From the NCBI GenBank assembly GCA_017642335.1, contig JAGCPF010000068.1:1-32486 (forward strand): a stretch of 32,486 nucleotides of DNA, written 5' to 3'. The notes below the pieces were generated by a model, which saw only the letters and a list, made by a program, of their open reading frames with translations, had not been told where the DNA came from and did no database searches. Position numbers and translations under genes: made by a program. This stretch comes from Fibrobacter sp. (lineage in GTDB: Bacteria > Fibrobacterota > Fibrobacteria > Fibrobacterales > Fibrobacteraceae). Shown one piece after another: positions 6,516 through 14,714 of this stretch (within the stretch, counting starts at the first letter, position 1; every line of letters begins with the position of its first letter).

Positions 6516-7796
6516 ATGAATTACCTCGTAGAAGACAAACATTCCGGTGAGCGTATTGACAAGTTCCTCGTGAGCGTTATGGATAACGTCTCCCGTACCG
6601 ACGTGCAAAAACTGATTGTCGCAGGCGATGTCAAGGTGGGCGGTGTTGCCGCATCCAAGAATTTCCGCGTGGAATCCGGCATGGTCGTGGTGGTTGAACG
6701 CCTTCCCGAAAAAGATGCCAGCACGCTGGAACCCGAGAACATCCCGCTGGATATCGTGTACGAGGACGACGACATTGTCGTGCTGAACAAGCCGCGCAAT
6801 TTGGTGGTGCATCCGGGTAACGGTGTGCAGAACGGGACGCTCGCCGCTGGGCTCTTGTACCATTTCAAGGAAAATTTGTCTGCGGTCAACGGGCCGCTCC
6901 GTCCGGGGATTGTCCACCGTCTGGACAAGGATACGCCGGGCCTCATGGTGGTGGCGAAGAACGATGCTGCCCACAGGCACCTCGCTCATCAGCTTGAAAC
7001 GCGCACTCTGCACCGCACTTACAATGCGCTCGTGTGGGGCTGCCCGCGCGATTTGGAAGGCTGTATCGATGCCCCGATAGCCCGCAACCCGAAAAACCGC
7101 CTGAAGATGGCCGTGGTGAAGGGGGGCAAGGAAAGCCGCACGCATTATGTGGCAAAGCAGTTCTTTGCGATTGCGACCTTGCTCGAACTGCAACTGGAAT
7201 CGGGCCGTACGCACCAGATCCGCGTACACAGCCGTTATACGGGCCACCCGGTAGTCGGCGACCCGCTGTATGATGGCCGCGAAGAAAGTCTGAACCGCGT
7301 GCCTCCTCTGATGAAGGAGATTGCCGCGAAGGTTCTCGAGATGGCTCCTGCGCAGTTGTTGCAGGCCGTGAAGATTGAACTCATCCACCCGACGACGGGC
7401 AAGAAGATGAAGTTCAAGGTCCCGATGGAAGAACCCTTCACGAAAGTGCTCAAGTTCTTGAAAAAGGAATGTCCTGCTTCGGCGCCCGTGTTCGACGAGG
7501 AAGAAAGCTTCCACGACTTCGATGCGGACATCCGCTTTGATGAAGGCTTTGAACCGGACGAAGTCGATAGCGAAATGCTGGATGAATTCCAGGAAGGAGT
7601 CTTCCCGGAACTGAAGGTGCGCAAGACCCGCGCCGAACGTTTCGCTGAACGCAAGGCGAATGCCGCCCGCCGCAGGGAAAAGGCTGCCGAGCGCAAGCGT
7701 ATCAAGCAGGAAAAGGCTGCCCGTAAGCGCGGTATCGCTCCCGAAGATTTTGTGCAGCCCGGCTACGAACCTACCATTGATCCCGACTTGCTCTAG
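6516..7796 (+). CDS. RluD/RluA-type 23S rRNA pseudouridine synthase with charged tail
   Basis: The enzyme isomerises uridines in rRNA, by analogy with RluD in helix 69 of 23S rRNA. An S4 RNA-binding domain lies at about 12-60 (SGERIDKFL start). The catalytic domain has HRLDKDTPGL at 134-143 with the catalytic Asp137, and SGRTHQIRVH near 229-238. The usual Ser after DKDT is Pro here. The core ends near residue 315; E. coli RluD is 326 residues, so about 100 residues are extra. This tail is first acidic (DEEESFHDFDADIRFDE), then a strongly basic helical stretch of Arg/Lys/Ala (about 365-405), ending in a Pro/acidic tip. The ATG at 6516 lacks an AG-rich ribosome site. mtaD follows by five bases. 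Confidence 0.9.
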   Translation: MNYLVEDKHSGERIDKFLVSVMDNVSRTDVQKLIVAGDVKVGGVAASKNFRVESGMVVVVERLPEKDASTLEPENIPLDIVYEDDDIVVLNKPRNLVVHPGNGVQNGTLAAGLLYHFKENLSAVNGPLRPGIVHRLDKDTPGLMVVAKNDAAHRHLAHQLETRTLHRTYNALVWGCPRDLEGCIDAPIARNPKNRLKMAVVKGGKESRTHYVAKQFFAIATLLELQLESGRTHQIRVHSRYTGHPVVGDPLYDGREESLNRVPPLMKEIAAKVLEMAPAQLLQAVKIELIHPTTGKKMKFKVPMEEPFTKVLKFLKKECPASAPVFDEEESFHDFDADIRFDEGFEPDEVDSEMLDEFQEGVFPELKVRKTRAERFAERKANAARRREKAAERKRIKQEKAARKRGIAPEDFVQPGYEPTIDPDLL

Positions 7797-7801
7797 TTAC
7801 G

Positions 7802-9070
7802 ATGTCCAAGATTCTCCTGAAGTCTGTTTTTTTGAACGATTCCCGGGCAGATGTCCTTATCGACGGGAACCGTTTTGCGAAGATAGCACAGGAAATCCCT
7901 GCTGGCGAATGTGATGGCGCCGAGGTTGTCGACTGCAAGAACCTGGCCATACTTCCGCCGTTTTACAACGCGCACACGCATGCGGCGATGGTACATTTGC
8001 GCGGTTATGCGGACGACCTTCCGCTGCGCCCGTGGCTCGAGGACCATATCTGGCCATTCGAGGCCGTGATGGAACCCGACGAGATTGAAATAGGCAGCCG
8101 CTTGGCCGTTCTGGAAATGATTAAGTCGGGGACGGTTTTTTTTGCCGACATGTATTGGCACCGTGAACGCACCATGAAGGTGGCGACGGAAATGGGGCTG
8201 CGTGCGGCTATTGGCGTGACCATGGCCGAAAACCTGATGACCCCGGACAAGATTGAAGCGAACATCGAGTTTGCCCGGAACCACGTCGGCGAAAACGACC
8301 GCGTCAAGCTGGTCATGATGCCGCATTCCATCTATTTGGTGGGGGAAACCCTGCTGAAACGCTGTGCCGAGGTGGCTCGCGACGAGGGAATGCTTCTGCA
8401 TACGCATCTCTCTGAAACTCTTGGTGAGGTGGAAACGTGCGTAAAGGAGCATGGATGTTCTCCTGTTGAATGGCTTGCCCGCTGCGGATTGATGAACGAA
8501 TTGCTCGTTGCCGCGCATTGCGTTCACTTGTCTGAATCCGATATGGCGCTCATGGCGGAATCGGGCGCGACGGCCGTACTGAATCCTTGCTCCAATCTCA
8601 AACTGAATAGCGGCATCCCGGATATTCCAGCCATGCTCGCCGCAAAAATGAAGATTGCGCTTGGGACGGATGGCGCGTCGTCCAACAATAACCTGGACAT
8701 GCGCGAAGAAATGAAATTTGCCGCGCTGCTCGCCAAGGTTAAGGGAAAGGCGGATACGCTCCCTGCCGCAGACGCTTTATACATGGCGACCCGTGCCGGT
8801 GCGCTCGCTTATGGAATCGATGCTGGAGTCATTGCCGAGGGAACGCTTGCGGACGCCCTGCTTGTCCGCCTGGATGATGCCAGCATGTCGCCCCTGTTCA
8901 ACCTCACGTCGAACTGGGTGTACTCTGCCAATTCGAGCCTAGTCGATTCGGTTATCTGCGATGGAAAATTCCTGATGAAGAACCGCCATGTCGACGGCGA
9001 ACGCGAAATCATTGCCGATGCGGAAAAATGCGCGAAGACGCTCGCTTCGAAGGTCGGTGTTAAAAGTTAA
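7802..9070 (+). CDS. mtaD: amidohydrolase, 5'-methylthioadenosine/S-adenosylhomocysteine deaminase type
   Basis: Family members deaminate methylthioadenosine, S-adenosylhomocysteine or adenosine-like nucleosides in the cytoplasm with one bound metal. The 422 residues show the expected ligands: NAHTH at 56-60 (His58, His60), THLSE at 201-205 (His202, Glu205), AAHC at 237-240 (His239), and LGTDGASSNN with Asp290. A composite N- and C-terminal beta sandwich frames the barrel, as in the subtype. Length is normal for MtaD. The related TrzN/AtzB and guanine deaminase groups share these motifs, so the substrate is inferred. The gene follows rluD by five bases. Its TAA overlaps the stop of the convergent cvpA gene within TTAA. 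Confidence 0.85.
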   Translation: MSKILLKSVFLNDSRADVLIDGNRFAKIAQEIPAGECDGAEVVDCKNLAILPPFYNAHTHAAMVHLRGYADDLPLRPWLEDHIWPFEAVMEPDEIEIGSRLAVLEMIKSGTVFFADMYWHRERTMKVATEMGLRAAIGVTMAENLMTPDKIEANIEFARNHVGENDRVKLVMMPHSIYLVGETLLKRCAEVARDEGMLLHTHLSETLGEVETCVKEHGCSPVEWLARCGLMNELLVAAHCVHLSESDMALMAESGATAVLNPCSNLKLNSGIPDIPAMLAAKMKIALGTDGASSNNNLDMREEMKFAALLAKVKGKADTLPAADALYMATRAGALAYGIDAGVIAEGTLADALLVRLDDASMSPLFNLTSNWVYSANSSLVDSVICDGKFLMKNRHVDGEREIIADAEKCAKTLASKVGVKS

Positions 9071-9801
9071 AGCTTGGAACCGCTGGATTTCGCCTTGAGG
9101 GAATCCGCTTTGCTCGCAACTTTTTTTGTTGCCTTGTCCTTGGCGAGCACGGCCTGTGTTGCATTTTCGGAAATTTTCTCGATGGTCTTGCCTGCAGCGT
9201 CAACGGCTGCATCCTTGGCCTTTTCGGCAATTTCCTCCGCTCCGTTCTTGGCCTTTTCGGAAACCTTGTCTGCAATGCCTATCGAAATGGCTTCCGCCTT
9301 TTTCTCGGCCTTCTTGATGATTTCCTTGCGTTCGGTGGGGTAGCCCATGAACTCGAGAGAACTTTTGTACGTATCGTAGGCGACGGCCGTCTCGCGCATG
9401 TCGTTCAGGTCTCCGTCCTTGAGGGGCAGGAAATGGATGATCGTGAGCAGGATGAAGCAGACGATGGCTCCCTTCAGTGCGCCAAAGCATGCCCCGAAAA
9501 ACCGGTTGGGCTTGCTGATGATGGTGTGCGACACTGCCGAGTGCAAGAAATGTCCGATGAGCTGTGCTATTGTGAACGGTACGACAAAACCGATGATGAG
9601 ACAGATGGGTTTTACTGCTATGGATGACACGTCAAAGTTTTCGATGACGAAGTCGGAAAGGAACAGGTGCGAGAAATAGGCTCCGACGATCCCGACAAGC
9701 CAGGCCATTACGCGGAATACGCTTCGGAGAAATCCGCGGTAAAGACCGACAAGCGCAAATGAAAGAATGATGACTAAGCTTGCTATGTCTATCCAGTTCA
9801 T
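9067..9801 (-). CDS. CvpA family inner-membrane protein with helical C-terminal tail
   Basis: CvpA-family proteins are small inner-membrane proteins needed for colicin V export in E. coli and linked to envelope stress in others; the molecular function is not settled. Residues 1-130 hold four membrane helices, starting MNWIDIASLVIILSFALVGLYRG, typed here in part: the N-terminal NWIDI and GLYRGFLRSVFR are family-like, as is PNRFFGACFGALKG before the last helix. Residues 140-244 are a soluble, Ala/Lys/Glu-rich helical tail with LEA-like repeats (EKAKNGAEEIAEKAKDAA). E. coli CvpA is 162 residues, so the tail is an addition. It is the last gene of the nadB-kinase-cvpA group; AGGA lies five bases before the ATG. 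Its stop overlaps that of mtaD. Confidence 0.8.
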   Translation of the reverse strand: MNWIDIASLVIILSFALVGLYRGFLRSVFRVMAWLVGIVGAYFSHLFLSDFVIENFDVSSIAVKPICLIIGFVVPFTIAQLIGHFLHSAVSHTIISKPNRFFGACFGALKGAIVCFILLTIIHFLPLKDGDLNDMRETAVAYDTYKSSLEFMGYPTERKEIIKKAEKKAEAISIGIADKVSEKAKNGAEEIAEKAKDAAVDAAGKTIEKISENATQAVLAKDKATKKVASKADSLKAKSSGSKL

Positions 9802-9820
9802 TTAGATCCTAAAACCCATA

Positions 9821-10846
9821 CTATAGAATGAGGTATGCTAGAGTAAGCAGGACCAAAGCTAGAATAAATCCGGACGCGGCACCAGTCGCAAAGATGCGTT
9901 TTGCCCTGTTCGGCGTGACGGGAACCTGCAACTCGGAAACCGTTTCCTGGCTGACGCTGTATACCCAGTCGGCCAGGTAGGGCGTGAGGTCCCTGGGGTA
10001 GGGGAGCAACATTCTGGAGAGCTGGTCGGCTGCGTCGCAGGCCGAAACCGGGCGGTTCTTGGGTTTCTTTTCCAATAGCTTGATGACGAATTTGCGTAGC
10101 GGCTTCGGGACGTCGTCGGGGAAGGCCTTCATGGAAATCTTGAGCTTCTGGATGCGTTTGGATGTCTGCTCCAGGTTTTCGCCGCGGAACAGGTTCTCGC
10201 CGATAAGCATCTCGCTCATGACGATGCCGATGCTGAAGAGGTCGGAGGCGGGGGTAATCTCGAATCCGAGAATCTGTTCGGGGCTCATGTAGGCGGCTGT
10301 CCCGATGACGGCTCCGGCCATGGTGAGGGCGGTGTCTTCGGTTTCGGCGTGGGCGACTCCGAAGTCGAGCAGGCGCACGCGGCCGTCCTTGTCTATCATG
10401 ATGTTTGCGGGTTTCAGGTCGCGGTGGATGATGCCTTCGCGGTGGGCATGCCCCACGGCCGAGAGGATTTCGTACATGATGTACATGACCGCCCAGACGG
10501 GAGGCCGGCTATCCTTGTTCAGCAGTTCGCGCAGGCTTTTCCCTTGTACGAACTCCATCGAGAGCGAAAGCTTGCCGTCTTTTTCTTTCCAAAGGGCGTG
10601 CGGCTGGACGATGACGGGGTGGTTCAGGTGGGCGAGGATGACGGCTTCGCGTTGGAACCTCTGCATGAGGTCGTCCTGGTTCATAAGCGAGGCGTGCATC
10701 TGCTTCACGACGACCATGCGGTCCATGGAGGGGTCGTGACAGAGCCATATGTCGCCCATGGCGCCGTGGCCGATTTGCTGTGTGGGCGTGTATCCGCCGA
10801 TCTTCGAGGGCTTCGCGTTCTTGCGGGGTGTCGTCGGCTCGCTCAT
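9821..10846 (-). CDS. membrane-anchored Ser/Thr protein kinase (PknB type)
   Basis: A Hanks-type kinase that would phosphorylate Ser/Thr on cytoplasmic proteins. Using the ATG at 10846 (341 residues), the kinase domain covers about 18-280: glycine loop IGHGAMGDIW near 25, VVVKQM with Lys48, HRDLKPANIM with His141-Arg142-Asp143, DFG at 161-163, GTAAYMSPEQ, and a conserved Arg near 265. All catalytic residues are present. A single membrane helix lies at about 317-339 with nothing behind it, so there is no PASTA or other outside sensor. The frame is open 17 codons further upstream inside nadB, but the ATG at 10846 follows the nadB TAA by one base and gives clean coupling. cvpA follows 19 bases later. 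Substrates are unknown. Confidence 0.9.
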   Translation of the reverse strand: MSEPTTPRKNAKPSKIGGYTPTQQIGHGAMGDIWLCHDPSMDRMVVVKQMHASLMNQDDLMQRFQREAVILAHLNHPVIVQPHALWKEKDGKLSLSMEFVQGKSLRELLNKDSRPPVWAVMYIMYEILSAVGHAHREGIIHRDLKPANIMIDKDGRVRLLDFGVAHAETEDTALTMAGAVIGTAAYMSPEQILGFEITPASDLFSIGIVMSEMLIGENLFRGENLEQTSKRIQKLKISMKAFPDDVPKPLRKFVIKLLEKKPKNRPVSACDAADQLSRMLLPYPRDLTPYLADWVYSVSQETVSELQVPVTPNRAKRIFATGAASGFILALVLLTLAYLIL

Positions 10847-10847
10847 C

Positions 10848-12431
10848 TTATTTCTTGTCGCCCAGGTAGATGCTCTGGTGCTTTGTCTTCGGGTCAAGGT
10901 TGGGGTAGTCGAGGATGTAGTGCAGACCGCGCGATTCCTTGCGGCGTAGTGCGGCGAGCAGGATCATCTTGGAAACCTGGAGCGCATTCAGGAACTCGAG
11001 GAAGTGGAAGTTTTCGGTTTCGCCGTTCTTGATAGCTGTGGCAATATCGGCTTCGAGACCTTCGATGACCTTGAGACCTTGGTTGAGCCCGGCCACCGTG
11101 CGGACGATGCTGCAGTTTGTCCACATCATATCCTGGAGCTGTTTCTTGCGCTTGCGCCAGTAGGCTGCCTTGGTGAACGTGACGCGTTCTTTTTTGCCTG
11201 CCTTCGGTGCGGATAGTTTGTCCTTGAGCAGGTTGCTTCCGCAAATGTTGTCTACAGCACGGATGGCGAACACCACGCTTTCCAGGAGCGAGTTGGAAGC
11301 GAGGCGGTTGGCTCCGTGCACGCCGGTGTCGGCCACTTCGCCGCAGGCGTACAGGCCTTTAATCTCGGTGCGGGACCAGGTGTCCACGAGCACGCCGCCG
11401 CACATGTAGTGGGCTGCGGGCACGACAGGAATCCATTCCTTCGTGATGTCGATGCCGGCGTCAAGGCACTTGGCGTAGATGTGTGGGAAGTGGCTCTTGA
11501 TGTCCTTGGGCGTACGGCCGGAAAGGTCGATGAACATGTTCGGCTTGCCGAGGCGCATCATCTCGCTGTGGATGGCGCGGGCCACGATGTCGCGGGGGGC
11601 GAGGGAGTGCAGCGGGTGCACCTGGTTCATGAATTCTTCGCCCTTGTAGTTCTTGAGGATGCCGCCGAAGCCGCGGACTGCTTCCGAAATGAGGAAGGGC
11701 TTCTTGAGCTGCGGGGCATACAAGCTTGTCGGGTGGAACTGCATGAACTCGATGTCCTGGAGGGCCGCGCCTGCACGTGCAGCAATCGCCATGCCATCGC
11801 CGCAGCTGTCGTGCGGGCACACGGTGTACTGCCAGATGCGTCCGGCTCCGCCCGTCGAAAGGATGGTCGCCTTCGCATAGAGGTTCTCGACAATGCCGGT
11901 CTTCTGGTGGATGACTTTTGCACCGATGCAGCGCTTTGCCTTGCCGGTTCCGGTGCAGATGAGGTCCTTGATGTAGCAGTTCTCGAGGTAGTCGATGTTC
12001 TTTTGCTTGTGGAGCTCGCAGAGCAGCGCCCTCATGATTTCCTTGCCGGTGAGGTCCGCCGCGTGCAGAATGCGGTGGTGGCTGTGGCCGCCTTCGAGGT
12101 GGAGGTCAAACTGCGTGCGGTCGGTGGGGGACGGCGTAAACTGGACGCCCCATTTGACGAGCTGCTTGATTGTGGCGGGACCGCTCTTGGTGAGGATGTT
12201 CACGGGTTCCTTCTTGCAGAGACCGGCGCCCGCTTCTAGTGTGTCGGCGATGTGGAATACGAACTTGTCCGTCTTTTCGGTGACGGTCGCGATGCCGCCT
12301 TGGGCGTAGTTCGATGAACCGTCCGGCTTGGCCCCTTTTGTCAGAATCAAAACGTGAAGCCCTTTTTCGGCTGCATGAAGGGCCGCGGACAGGCCGGAAA
12401 TGCCGGCGCCTAGGACCAAAATATCGTACAT
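10848..12431 (-). CDS. nadB: L-aspartate oxidase
   Basis: NadB oxidises L-aspartate to iminoaspartate, the first step of de novo NAD synthesis, with FAD; in anaerobes fumarate serves as electron acceptor. The 527 residues begin with the FAD-binding motif GAGISGLSAALHAAEKG. SNYAQGGIA, HRILHAADLTGKEI, PTSLYAP, RGFGGIL, and GLYACGEVADTGVHGANR follow in the family order; the last also marks succinate dehydrogenase flavoproteins, but HGANRLASNSLLE is NadB-like. The ATG at 12431 is chosen over an upstream TTG (12473) because GGAG lies eight bases before it. nadA and nadC are not in the window. A Ser/Thr kinase gene starts one base after its stop. Confidence 0.94.
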   Translation of the reverse strand: MYDILVLGAGISGLSAALHAAEKGLHVLILTKGAKPDGSSNYAQGGIATVTEKTDKFVFHIADTLEAGAGLCKKEPVNILTKSGPATIKQLVKWGVQFTPSPTDRTQFDLHLEGGHSHHRILHAADLTGKEIMRALLCELHKQKNIDYLENCYIKDLICTGTGKAKRCIGAKVIHQKTGIVENLYAKATILSTGGAGRIWQYTVCPHDSCGDGMAIAARAGAALQDIEFMQFHPTSLYAPQLKKPFLISEAVRGFGGILKNYKGEEFMNQVHPLHSLAPRDIVARAIHSEMMRLGKPNMFIDLSGRTPKDIKSHFPHIYAKCLDAGIDITKEWIPVVPAAHYMCGGVLVDTWSRTEIKGLYACGEVADTGVHGANRLASNSLLESVVFAIRAVDNICGSNLLKDKLSAPKAGKKERVTFTKAAYWRKRKKQLQDMMWTNCSIVRTVAGLNQGLKVIEGLEADIATAIKNGETENFHFLEFLNALQVSKMILLAALRRKESRGLHYILDYPNLDPKTKHQSIYLGDKK

Positions 12432-12569
12432 GGGAAGAACTCCGTTGGTGTCCTTTTTGTTTTTGATGACCAATAAATAGAAAAAAAGGGCCCTCTACGG
12501 CTATATGTATGCTCAATTTATATTTTTTTTGTTAGATTTGAGCCCGTCATTTTTTATGGAGTTTTCTCT
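12432..12569. promoter_or_regulatory. divergent nadB / ppiD-like intergenic region
   Basis: 138 bases between two divergent genes. A T-run precedes TAGATTTG (12533-12540), which fits the TAnnTTTG -7 element known from Bacteroidetes promoters, 29 bases before the ppiD-like ATG. No matching -33 element at the right distance was found. GGGCCCTC at 12488-12495 has no evident role. Confidence 0.35.
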
Positions 12570-14510
12570 ATGTTAACGTGGATAAATGAAAAAGCCAAGT
12601 GGGTTATTGTTATTTTCGCTGCGGGTATCGCGGTGGGCCTTCTGGCCATGGACCGTGTGCCCAACCAGGCGCATAGCTACCCGGTCGGGGAAGTGAACGA
12701 TCACAAGATTACGTATGCCGAATTTGATTCCCGCGTCAAGATGATCGTCGAAAACCAGTTCCGCGACGCCCATCCGAACGACGAACAGTACACGCAGATC
12801 CGTAACGAGGTTTTCCGTGGCCTCGTCCGCCAGATTCTCATGCAGAAGGAATACGGCAAGTCCGACCTTAGGGCTTCTGTTGCGGAACTCCGTTCTGAAT
12901 TCAAGCGTAACCCGGATGCCGTCCGTGCCCGTCTGGTGCAGGAAGCCCAGCAGCGCCTCTACTCCATCCAGCGTCAGGCGACTTCTCAGGAAGACGCCAA
13001 CCAGCGCGCTCAGGCCTATATCGCCACGCTCCCGCGTTTCCTCACGGATTCGACCTTCGACAAGGCCGATTACGATGCCTGGCTCGATACTCGTGAAGCC
13101 TTCCAGTGGGGCGTGATGCTCCAGTTCGAAGAAGACCTCAAGAACACGACCATCCCGATGCGTCAGTTGCAGATGCTGGTCGGTGCCGGTATCCACCCGA
13201 CTACCCTCGAATCCGAATGGATTGCTAACCGCCGTGAAACCCAGGTCGAACTGCAGGTGGCAGTCGTTCCTAATTCCGCTTTTGAAGTTTCTGCGGACAG
13301 CGTCAGCGACGCCGATGCCAAGGCTTATTTCGAAGCCAACAAGGATAGTTTCTTCGTAGCCGAAGATGCCGCCAAGTTCTTGGTCGCTAGCATCCCCGTT
13401 GCCGCTACTTCCGGCGATGAGGAACGCATCAAGGATTACGCGATGACCATCTACAATCAGCTCACGGATTCTTCTGTCGCGACCACGTTCGAAGACCTGG
13501 CCCGCGTCTCTTCTGAAGACCTCGTCTCCGCCGAAAAGGGCGGTCTCCTGAGCGAAGATTTCGTGCCCAAGGGAAGCTATGTGAAGGAATTCGAGGATGC
13601 TGCCTATGCCCTTGATTCCGGTGCGATTTCCCTCCCGGTCCGTACCCGCTTCGGTTTCCACATCATCAAGTCCTACGGCAAGACCCAGGATTCCGCCGGT
13701 GTTGAAATGATCAAGGCCGCTCACATCCTCCTCGTCGTGAATGCCTCTTCTGAAACGGTCGACAGCCTCGAAAGGATTCTCTCCGGTATCAAGGCTGATG
13801 TCGATGCTGGTAAGGATTTCGCCGCCGCCGCCAAGGAACGCAACGTCAACGTGTTCACCTCGAACTGGATTGATCGCGGCAGTTCTATCGAACAGCTTGG
13901 CTACCTGAAGGGCGTCACCGCCTACGCTTGGCCGAACGAGAACCTTCCGGAAGAAGCCAGCCTCGTTTCTCCGGTTCTCAAGAACGACAACTTCGTTGCC
14001 ATTCTCCTCAAGACCGATGCCGTGAAGCCGGGCGAACGCAGCTTCGCTTATGCTGAACCCAAGATCAAGAGCGCTCTCGCCCGCAAGAAGTCTACCGAAG
14101 CTTGCGCCGGCTACCTCGCTTCTGTTGCCGATAAGGTCAAGGCCTACAAGCCGGCTGCCGATTCCTCCGCAAGCGAAATCTCCGTCGACAAGGTCAACTT
14201 CCAGACGCTCACGACTTCTCTCGAAGGCTATGTCCAGGGCTTCGGCTATTCCAACCCGCTGTTCGCTGCTTCCGTTCTCTCCCAGAAGGAAGGCGAATGG
14301 GGCCCGGTCATCCAGGCCAACGATGGTGCCGTGATGATGAAGGTTGTCTCGAAGAAGTCTGCTGATGAAGCTGCCATCAAGAGCGCCGTCAGCGATGACA
14401 AGGAAAACAGCGCACGCTTCTCCGCTTCGTCGATCTTCAATCAGTACGTCAGCAACATCGAAAATGGTACTGCTGTAAAAAGCAATTTAGACCTTTACTA
14501 TAAGGACTAA
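12570..14510 (+). CDS. PpiD/SurA-like periplasmic peptidyl-prolyl isomerase, membrane anchored
   Basis: A predicted envelope folding factor. Residues 11-28 form one membrane helix after a short cytoplasmic start; there is no cleavage site, so the protein stays anchored as in PpiD. A SurA-N-like helical region (about 35-230) starts with VGEVNDHKITYAEFDSRV, typical of the family. A parvulin domain covers about 265-375 (KGGLLSEDF, FGFHIIKSYG). A second, weaker parvulin-like segment begins with AAHILLVV near 390. The C-terminal part (about 500-646) is of the PpiD type. Length 646 compares with 623 in E. coli PpiD. GGAG lies eight bases before the ATG. A hairpin terminator and tRNA-Glu follow. Whether the isomerase site is active cannot be told. 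Confidence 0.85.
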   Translation: MLTWINEKAKWVIVIFAAGIAVGLLAMDRVPNQAHSYPVGEVNDHKITYAEFDSRVKMIVENQFRDAHPNDEQYTQIRNEVFRGLVRQILMQKEYGKSDLRASVAELRSEFKRNPDAVRARLVQEAQQRLYSIQRQATSQEDANQRAQAYIATLPRFLTDSTFDKADYDAWLDTREAFQWGVMLQFEEDLKNTTIPMRQLQMLVGAGIHPTTLESEWIANRRETQVELQVAVVPNSAFEVSADSVSDADAKAYFEANKDSFFVAEDAAKFLVASIPVAATSGDEERIKDYAMTIYNQLTDSSVATTFEDLARVSSEDLVSAEKGGLLSEDFVPKGSYVKEFEDAAYALDSGAISLPVRTRFGFHIIKSYGKTQDSAGVEMIKAAHILLVVNASSETVDSLERILSGIKADVDAGKDFAAAAKERNVNVFTSNWIDRGSSIEQLGYLKGVTAYAWPNENLPEEASLVSPVLKNDNFVAILLKTDAVKPGERSFAYAEPKIKSALARKKSTEACAGYLASVADKVKAYKPAADSSASEISVDKVNFQTLTTSLEGYVQGFGYSNPLFAASVLSQKEGEWGPVIQANDGAVMMKVVSKKSADEAAIKSAVSDDKENSARFSASSIFNQYVSNIENGTAVKSNLDLYYKD

Positions 14511-14524
14511 TTTTACTATATTCG

Positions 14525-14550
14525 TGCCGCTGTTTTTTACAGCGGCATTT
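14525..14550 (+). terminator. terminator after the ppiD-like gene
   Basis: Perfect 8-bp stem TGCCGCTG (14525-14532) with CAGCGGCA (14540-14547), loop of seven, followed by only four T. It sits between the coding region and tRNA-Glu. It may be weak, so the tRNA could be partly read from the upstream promoter. Confidence 0.7.
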
Positions 14551-14552
14551 TG

Positions 14553-14625
14553 GCCCCCATCGTCTAGTGGCCTAGGACTCGGGATTCTCATTCCCGCAAC
14601 AGCGGTTCGAGTCCGCTTGGGGGTA
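14553..14625 (+). tRNA. tRNA-Glu (anticodon CUC)
   Basis: A cloverleaf folds over 73 bases: acceptor GCCCCCA (14553-14559) with TGGGGGT (14618-14624), a D arm with GTCTAGTGG, anticodon stem CGGGA/TCCCG with loop TTCTCAT (anticodon CTC), and T arm AGCGG-TTCGAGT-CCGCT (14601-14617). Position 1-72 is a G-U pair. CCA is not encoded. It reads GAG codons. No separate strong promoter was recognised between the ppiD-like terminator and the gene. Confidence 0.95.
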
Positions 14626-14627
14626 CT

Positions 14628-14665
14628 AAAAATCCTCGCGATGTTTACGCGGGGATTTTTCTTTT
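14628..14665. terminator. bidirectional terminator between tRNA-Glu and nfeD-like gene
   Basis: A 13-bp stem, AAAAATCCTCGCG (14628-14640) with CGCGGGGATTTTT (14648-14660), has one T-G pair and a 7-base loop. It has T-runs on both sides, so it can end the plus-strand tRNA transcript and the minus-strand NfeD transcript. A second hairpin, ACCCGGC-TGG-GCCGGGT, lies at 14672-14688 without a T-run. Confidence 0.8.
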
Positions 14666-14714
14666 GTCTTCACCCGGCTGGGCCGGGTAAGCTCAGATTT
14701 GTTTCGATATTGTT

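Noticed and set aside
6495..7514. 339-codon minus-strand frame opposite the rluD-like gene
   Set aside because: The sense frame carries the catalytic HRLDKD motif; the antisense frame has no recognisable domain.
12573..13724. 383-codon minus-strand frame inside the ppiD-like gene
   Set aside because: The sense frame has clear membrane, SurA-N and parvulin features; the antisense one has none.
14672..14688. ACCCGGC-TGG-GCCGGGT hairpin as terminator of the nfeD-like gene
   Set aside because: No T-run follows on either strand; the neighbouring bidirectional hairpin is a better terminator.
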